This document shows positions 23,200 to 32,100 of a stretch of 64,000 nucleotides of DNA, one piece after another. Location: NCBI GenBank assembly GCA_037074705.1, contig CM073591.1, positions 90,748,032 to 90,812,031 of the forward strand, written 5' to 3'. The position numbers and the translations under genes are program-made. Positions within the stretch are counted from its first letter, which is position 1; the number at the start of each line of letters is the position of its first letter. This DNA comes from Zhengitettix transpicula. Its lineage: Eukaryota > Arthropoda > Insecta > Orthoptera > Tetrigidae. The notes under the pieces are model-generated. The model made no database searches. It had not been told where the DNA came from and saw only the letters and a program-made list of their open reading frames with translations.

Positions 23200-26100
23200 C
23201 ATCAAATTATTCTTGTTGTATAAGAAATATGATACCATTATACTTACTCTGCTGGTTTGATAATATTTTTGAATGAATCAGAAAGACACGCGGTACTAGG
23301 AACTGTTATGTACTCTGATTGTATTTCTCCTAAATTGTGAATTCTTATAGGCAAAGCTTCAAAGTTCCTGAAAATAAGAAAGTCCTAAATTGTATATAGT
23401 TCACATAAATTACATAATGTATACTCACAGAAAACAAAGTCACTAAAAAATTGTTTACATTTACTACCCTCAACACAGATCTACCTCTTTTTTACATTTT
23501 ATTATTTCGATAGTTATTTCATATTATGTCAGAACCATTATTTTATTATTATTTTCAAAATGATGTTATTTAAAATTTCCTACACATATATATGCACAGA
23601 CCTGCCGATAACTAGAATATTAATCATCAATTATAATTCTGTATTTTCAATTTAAAATCATCACAACCTATTTCTCATTTCCATATGTGTAATTCTTGAA
23701 AGCAAACATTGTGTTTTATATACAAACCAGATGGGTGTCCAGCATTGCCTGGGTATGTATTTATTTAAACATGAAAAATGATATAATTTTGCATTAAACT
23801 ATTAGTCAATAAGTGATTTAAATTACATAAACAGAGGGAATGGTAATTTCATCATAACCCATCAGTGCCTTTAGAGATTGCATAAATACTCCCAATACCA
23901 AATATTATTAAAAATACTCTTGAAAAAATATACTTTGTACCCTAATACAGTAAAAAAACACACACACACACACACTACCATAAGAGAATTAATTATACTC
24001 CTGGTGCACTAAGTGAGTCAAAATTTCTTCATTTAACTCAAGAGAGTAAAAAATACTCCCAGTACCATTAAAAGTAAAAAACCACTCTGGTAGCTTAAAA
24101 GAATAAAAATTAATTGTCATAACTAGAGAGAGTAAAAAAAGTCAAAATTATTTTCAGTTCCTTCAGAGAGTTAAAAACACTACTGGTATGCTAAGAGAAT
24201 AAAAAAATACTCACTTAAGACAGAATAAAATAGTTCCTTTACATTAAGTGTCAAAAATATCCAATACAATAGTAAAAAATTCACCCAATACCTTAAGAGA
24301 GCGAAAAATAATCCTGGTACCTTAAGAGGGTCAAAATAATTTAGAACGTCTTTAAAATGCCACCCCTTCCTCCCCCACCTCAATACGTGACAGGGGTGTC
24401 TTACCGATCCAGTGTTTGTTTCATATCATATTATTTGTACAAAATATGATAGAATTCTCTGCAAATGTTTAATATTAAACACTGAACATAGTTTTCCCAT
24501 TCCAACCCCCATCCCTAGTGGCATAACTACAATTTAACTGACATGTAGAATATCATCATTAAACTCAGCAAATTCACTAACCCCAGATTTGACACCAATG
24601 TGAGTTATTTTCATGTTATCTTTTTGTAACATCCCCATCCCTAAATGTGTTCCCCTCCCATGCTTAAAAGAGATGATATACACAAAAAAACCATAAGAGG
24701 AAACAGTATCAATCTCATTGACCCCAAAAAATATTTATGCAAATATCGGATGTTTCGAATGTTGGAAAATTCCACCCCGCCCTCCCAAGGGCTTAGTTGT
24801 GTTTTATCCCCAGTGTTTGTTTCCACAGCAAAAGGAACTCGTGTACAAAATTTTGGCAAATTTGCTCCTCGGATATATATTTGTATGTGGAACATACACG
24901 CACACATACACACAATAGTCTATATCATTTATTAAAGAAGATAGGCACAAAATTTATAGTACGGGTAACCTCAAAATTTGCAACCAAATGTGCACAATGT
25001 TCATTCAATATCTTATCTTCTTTTTCCTCATAGGCAGTTAATAATGAACCATATAAATGTACAGATGAGGGTGGATAAGAAATTTCTGTTGTCTATAAAA
25101 GGAGATAGGTAGTTCTGTCCTGAATGTGAGTAGCAGTTTTCAGATAATTGTGGATGAAAGAATTTCTAGAGCCATGGAGAAATCTGTAAAGGTCCTAAGA
25201 GATGGATTCAAAATGATAGAATGTTTTAATAAAGCTTTTTGGAAAGTTTTTGAGAAGTGAGCAGACTCCCTTTTTTTCTGTCATAATCTGCCTTACTAAG
25301 TAAATTCCCCAAATGTACATTTGGGAAAAACCAGTAGGTCCTTCTAAATAAAGATTGACAACTTCAAAGTCCTTGAGAATGAGGATTAATTCCTGGGATA
25401 GAGCACTGACCTAGTCCTAGCTGATCTTGAGAGATTTATTGGAAATGAAACATTCAATGCAAGAAATGTGTGAAATAATTTGCAATGTTCTCTACACTGC
25501 AACCTATATAACTGGATAAAATTTATTCTGCATATTCATTATACATAATATTCTATATTAAAACTGTTAATGTTTATATGTGAGTGGGTTAGTGACTCCA
25601 TGACTCAAGTAACTCACTCACTAATCTACGACTCAAATAGTGAGCAGTAAATCTACCCACTGAGTCATTTTAGAGAACAGTTCTTTTATAAGAATCAACT
25701 ATTGAATTGATTATTGGGTCTTTTGCCCATCTCTAGTGCCAATTAAATTGTTACTTGCGTCAACTACTGCTTAAATGATGCAGTCCAAGTCACAATAAAG
25801 AATCAAGGTAAATATTTTATAGCTTCGTGTGTGTAGCTCTCATGTAATTTTTGAATATCCAGAGGCAGTGGCCAGTTCTAAGCAAGAGTCTCAGGTTGGG
25901 GAATTTAAACATACCGGGCATAGTTTGTGCAAGCGAATACAAAAATCTATCCAATTCATCTGGCACTGAAAAGTTCCTTACCATTTGGATTTTAACAATT
26001 GAACTTGAGCTAGGTTGTCGTCGGCCACCTGTCACCTGTTTTATATAATTTCAATACTACACTTCTATAGTATGAATCGTCACTTTGAACAGATACATTT

Positions 26101-29100
26101 GGATAGATTATTTGAAGAAGCTAGATGCTCCTGCAATATTACCTCTCAAGTTAGAAATTTTCTCAATGTCCTTCTCACAGCACTTGAATTATTTGACTCA
26201 TAAGTAGTTAAGAAAACTTGTCATTTTCCAAAATGGTTGACCCCTGTAATTCAAAGTTTGGTTCTCCACAAGAAAGTGACAAGAGGTATAGATCCACATG
26301 TTATAATGAAGGCTGTGAAAGGTTCCAAAGTTTAAGGAGATTGTGCAAATTGCAAATAAGGTGCACAATAAATTTATCCAGAACACTGATAAGGCCTTTC
26401 AGAAAAACCCATCCTCTTTCTGAAGCTACATGGCTTCTAAAAGGTCTATTAAAAGTGTACCAAAGCAGAAGAAATATGGTGAAAAAGAAAACAATGATCA
26501 ATATGAGCTGGCAAATTATTTTGCAATTTTTATCACCTGTTTACAGTAAAGATATAGGAGGATCTGAAAACCTTCACAAGGCATAGGTCAACCTTTTTAA
26601 TTTACAATTTTCTCAAATCTGTGAATAAAAATGACATGAAGAACTACAGGCCTATCACCATTTTGTCTGCTATCTCAAAAGTCATTGAAAAGTTTATTTG
26701 TGGCCACCTCTCTCCTGTGTTGGAGAAAAACCGGGTGCCAGAACATCATGATTTAGTCAGAGGTCAATCAATAAACAAAATCTCGTAGAATATATCCGAG
26801 ATATAGTTGATGCTTTAGAGGAGGTAGCAGATTTTGATACAACATATACAGACTTTCCTAAGGTGCTTCACAAAGTAAACTATTCTGTCTGAAAGAGCAA
26901 GTGGAGCCAAGGTGGCTTTTGAAGTGACTCACACTATCTACTTAATCAGAAGCTTATTGTCAAGCTTTTTTATTTTTTAGAAACAGTACATTAAATGAGT
27001 TTGTGTCTACGGGTGAGCCTCAGGGATCTCACATTTGTCCTGATCAGAAGCTTCTTGTCAAGCTCTTTAGAAACAGTACATTAAATGAGTTTGTGTCTAC
27101 GGGTCAGCCTCAGGGATCTCATATTTGGCCTATCATGTTCATTTTCTTTATAAATATTATATTGATAAAATTTTTAAACATTTCGTAAAAACTAGTTATT
27201 TGCATATTATCTCAAAATTTATTTTGCTTTTAGAAATGCATATGATTGTATATTATTAGAAGATTTAAATAGTTTGCAGGAGTGGTGCAATAAAAATGGT
27301 AAGGAATTAAAAATATCTAAATGCTTTCATATAAGATTTAACATAAAAAGATTGACTGTGCTACTAGGTACACGCTTTTGGCCAGGCTGTTACCTAAGTA
27401 TCTGTTTTACGAGTAACTTTTAATAGTAATATTAATTTTGATTTTCATGTAAATGAAGATATTCAATATATTTATTTATAAACCACATTGGGGTCCACAT
27501 TTAGACCAAAAATTTTGAATGAATTTAATTGTCTGATTTTTACCTCTACTAATTAAAACTATATATAAAAATCATTATTATATATTCCACATATGCCAGG
27601 TGAATACAGTTTTGTAAGTCATTTGCTTCTGACTAATAATTTGAGTTTTTGTGCTGTATTGTTAATTATTTGTTAAGTCTTCTCATTTGTAAAGTCTATT
27701 TATATTTAAACTAAAAGTTTGAACCAATCAGAGATTGCTCTACTTTTAATGTTAGTTATCATAGATATAATTATGCTTTCCATATGGTTCCTATGAAAAG
27801 AGTTGTGAGAGCTGCTAACTATATTACAAAAATATTAGTTATAACACTTTAAAAATAACCTTAAATAAACTTTATCATTAACCATTATACTTTGTATTTC
27901 TTACAATTATTTTACATTAATTTATGTAATTCATTTATTACAATTCTCCTGGTTTAAAGTATGATTAAATAAAATTTTAATTGTTATGCTAGAAATGTAG
28001 TCTTATTATAAAAGGCAGTAGACTGTGAATAAATTAACAAGGCTGGCAATAACAGATTTAGAATTTTATTTTTGATTTCTCAACATATTATTTATTGATC
28101 TTGAGTGTTGGGTCTAGTGAAATAAAAATTTATAAGTCAGTTAACTTCCTATATAAATATATTAATTCTGTCAGGAAAAATTTTCTTCACAAAACACTTG
28201 CATCATATGAAACAAAGTCTACCCACCCCATGTGTTCAATGTTTGAAACAGGGGACAGAAAAAATTGAGGAAATATTGAGAACAGGGTGGGTTGGAAAAA
28301 TATATCATTGTGAGAAATTAGCAATTAGATAACTAATCTGCTTACCTGTAATGATATCGAACAAACTTGTGATTAAATGAGTGTGTTGAACCACTGTTTG
28401 TCACACTTGCATTCAATAAACACATCGTGAAATGTTCTGGGGATAAGTGTGGTAACAGTGACTGCAACTGTTTATGTAGTAATTTATCTTTCATGTGAGG
28501 AACAAGAGTAGTGTTCCTACGGAAAACATACCATCCTATTATTTCCTAAAAAAATGATCATTATTAATAATTCAAATAGAAAACTCTGTTAAAATCATGT
28601 ACAAAAGACACATAATATTAACATAAATTATTGTAACCAGTGAGTCAAAAAAAGATAAATTGTGGTTAATAAAAATGTGCAAAGTTACAGCCCCAAAGCT
28701 TGTTACAATATTTCTATTTTCCAATATCATCTAATGAAAATATAATACTAACAAAAATAACTAAAGAAAATATATGTAGACAAAATTGCAACAATATTTA
28801 TGATAATAACCAATGTATGATTCAAGGATAGGGAAAATGTAACAGAAAAATATATCAAATCATTAGTTATATCATTTAAGGCTGTCACCTGTGGCAAATT
28901 TATACAATAATATTTTTTTCTTATTTGTTTAAATCAGTTTCTTTGTGAATTGAAAACCTTCTCTCTGTAGGATATAAAATAAACTCAAGTTAATCTTTTA
29001 GTCAGGCAATTGACTGAATTGAATTACTATAAGTCATTAAAAAGTTAATTTCTGAAGGTTTTCCGTGTGAATAAACTGCTTCTAGAAGATGTTGACAGTG

Positions 29101-32100
29101 CTAGTAAATGAAATGTCGTGCTTAGTAAATGCCACCCAGATGGAAACCCAAGAACAGTTCCATTAAAAAACTTAATTTCGAAAGTACATATAAAAGGAAC
29201 ACGAAGTAATTTACAATATTGTTTTGTCAAATTATCATTGAATGAAAATATTTTTCAATATCACATGGTTAAAGAACACAAAAATTTTTCAAACAAGATC
29301 AACTGCGATTTAAATCTACAATTAAATTTCAAATCCAAAATCCTTAATTATTATATAAAAGTAAAGATTCAATCGTGTAATTAAATTTACCTTTCTCCTC
29401 ATATTAGTATTTAATGAAAACTTTTAAAGAAAAAGGTTTACATTACTATCCAACAAGTACTAATGGGTATGTTTGTAAACTTATCCTTTTCTGGAGGAGT
29501 AAGAAGAACAAAGGAAATTTTAGTACACAAAACCATGGAAAATATACAATCTAATAGATTTTCAATAGATGCACAAAATATAGTAATTATTCTGAAAGTC
29601 AGAATGATGATATTATTTTATTTATTTTACATAAATTTATAGAAAATAATATCAAATAGACACATGCTATTGAAATTTATAATATAATAACTGTATATTA
29701 TTATGCAAACTTTATGTATGGTGACAACTCCCCTTCAATAACATAGGAAGGGATTTGAAAGGGGGGATGCATAAGGATAGAGGAAGGTAGCCGAAGGTTA
29801 AATACGGTGCCCAGGCTATAGTTTAAAGATCCGACCTGGCATTCACCTAAAAGTGATGCAGAACAAACCCTAGAAAACCTGCATCAGGACTTCAGGCATT
29901 GTGTACTTATCACACGTCCTTCCAATGGTGGGATAAGGTGTTTGCTATGGGGATGCAGCATTTCTTTCTCTGTGCCCTGACCAGCTTAGGAGGTAGTTGG
30001 CCGACTGTTCCAATGAGAACAGAAAACAATTCTTACCCTATGCCCAAGGTTAGTGACCCCAGTACATACACATCTCAAAATGAGGCAGAGGTACCTCGGC
30101 TAGTGGGAACCTTCATTCAAAAAACCAGAGCGAAGAGATGACATCCCCAAAGATGGCCTCCTCCAGAACTTTCTGGTAAGGTTCACCAACGAGAGAACTC
30201 TCTCACAGGCTTCTTGATCACGTATCACTACATCAAGAATTTATTAAAAAGTAGAACTTACACGTTCAACTGCAGGTAAAAAAGTTTCTAACTTCTCCCT
30301 ATCAATTTTTCCAATGTCATTATAAAAAGATATATTATGAGGGAGTGGCATCAGAGAATTGACATCTGCAACAACAGGAAAAATACAAATTTATATTAAT
30401 TAGTAATTTACTTGATTAGACACATCTTTCATTTTAATTGGGTATTTTATTAATTCTTCTTTGGCATTTAGTGGCCAGTTTGTATATGAGGGTTGGCCAT
30501 TTTTGGCATTCTACAAGGTTAGTAATAAGTTAAATAACTTTTTTTGTTTATCAACTTGAAATAAAACCATCTTTTTCTAAATGAAATCATCTATAATCAT
30601 GTTATTACCAAAAATGTGTTAAGTAAGGAAATAACCTAAATCTTAACTAGAAAAATGTGTTACAATTAGAAAAAATGAAGAATTAAATGGTTTTTTTCAA
30701 AGCCACAACTTTAATGTTTTTCCCTCTTAAAAACATAATATAGGTCAAGACTTAATACCATTTTGGTACATGGTAATAAACATATAAAATTTAATTATTA
30801 TGTTTTAATCAGAAGTATATGTAATTAAATAAAAAAAGCAAAAATTCACAGTACAACACATGTTGATGCAGGCACCTTAGTGTTGAAACCCAGCTAAAAA
30901 TTGGGAAAACAAGATTAGTAAACAACTGAATAGACTTTTGAACTTGGATTTATTCTTTAAAATTAATAATCATTCAATGGAAATGAATTGATGTTCCCCT
31001 CCCTTCTAGCAGTCAGTGTACTGAGTGTGAATATGACAAATAAGTACAGAAAATAAAATAAAAATTTGCCTTAAGTAACGGAGAAGAAGTAATCAAAATA
31101 ATTAGTTTGCTACCTGAATGATTTTGCAAAGTGCCCTTTTAATTCTTTAAACCCTTGACATTATTGTTTCAAAAACAGAGTACATTATTGAAACAAAATA
31201 GTAACAAATAATTTTCAAATAAATAAAAAATTGTGAACCAAAATTTTTATTATTTTTAAAGGTTTAATTTTAAGCAATAAATTTAAGTACAAGAATCTTT
31301 TCAATTGTTTACCAATCTTCTTTTCCCAGTTTTTGCGGTGAGTTTTAACATTAAGGCACCAGCATTAATGTGCCACATACTGTGAACTTTTGCTTTTTTC
31401 TTTAATTAATTTTTTTTCTAATTACAACACAAAGATTACATTTTATGTTCATATTACCAGCTACTAGAAGTGTATTTTGTAAAAATTTCAGATTTTTTGA
31501 TTCAGTCCTTTATAAAATAAGCAGTTTGTATGTCAGAAATTTTGGACGTCAGATATTTGAAGGCCTGTAAAAGTAAAGGTGGCATTTAAAAAGTCATCAA
31601 ATTATTTTTGCCTTGTCCTTGATTATATTTTTAAGGGGAAAGGACATTGAACTTGAGTTGTAATCCCTTTTTTTTAAAAAAAACCTAAATTTTTCATTGT
31701 TTTCTAATCAAAATACATTTTTCTAGGTAAGTTTTAGGTTATTTCCTAACAATGTAACACATTTTTGGTCATAACATGATGGAATATTCATTTGGACTAA
31801 GATGGTTTTATTTCAAGTTGATACCTTCATAAACAAAAAAGTTATTTAACTTACTGTTAACCTCTGTAAGTGCCAAAACTAGCTGATCCTTATAAACAAA
31901 ATGGCTGAAATCCACAGTGAAAGTTGAAAATTTTTATAAAATCAATTTATACTCCCAGATACATACATAAATAGGCAATGCAAGTGTAAAAATCAAATGT
32001 GTATTCAACAAATGATGTTTTTATTGTTTGATTTCATATGGATTGACCCATGTTTATTAAAGCAGTGGGGGCAGGATATCTTCTTATTAGTTTTTTTTTT

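Noticed and set aside
24641..25033. Several overlapping open frames
   Set aside because: They fall in the reversed tandem-unit repeat and are complementary to non-coding units at 1.6-3.3 kb.
25817..26048. Possible short gene in Abraxas intron 4 (open on both strands)
   Set aside because: No conserved motif, no splice context, and it borders a LINE relic; probably LINE 5' sequence.
27003..27188. Open frame with two STG-x-PQGSH segments as an independent protein
   Set aside because: It is the duplicated RT block of the LINE.
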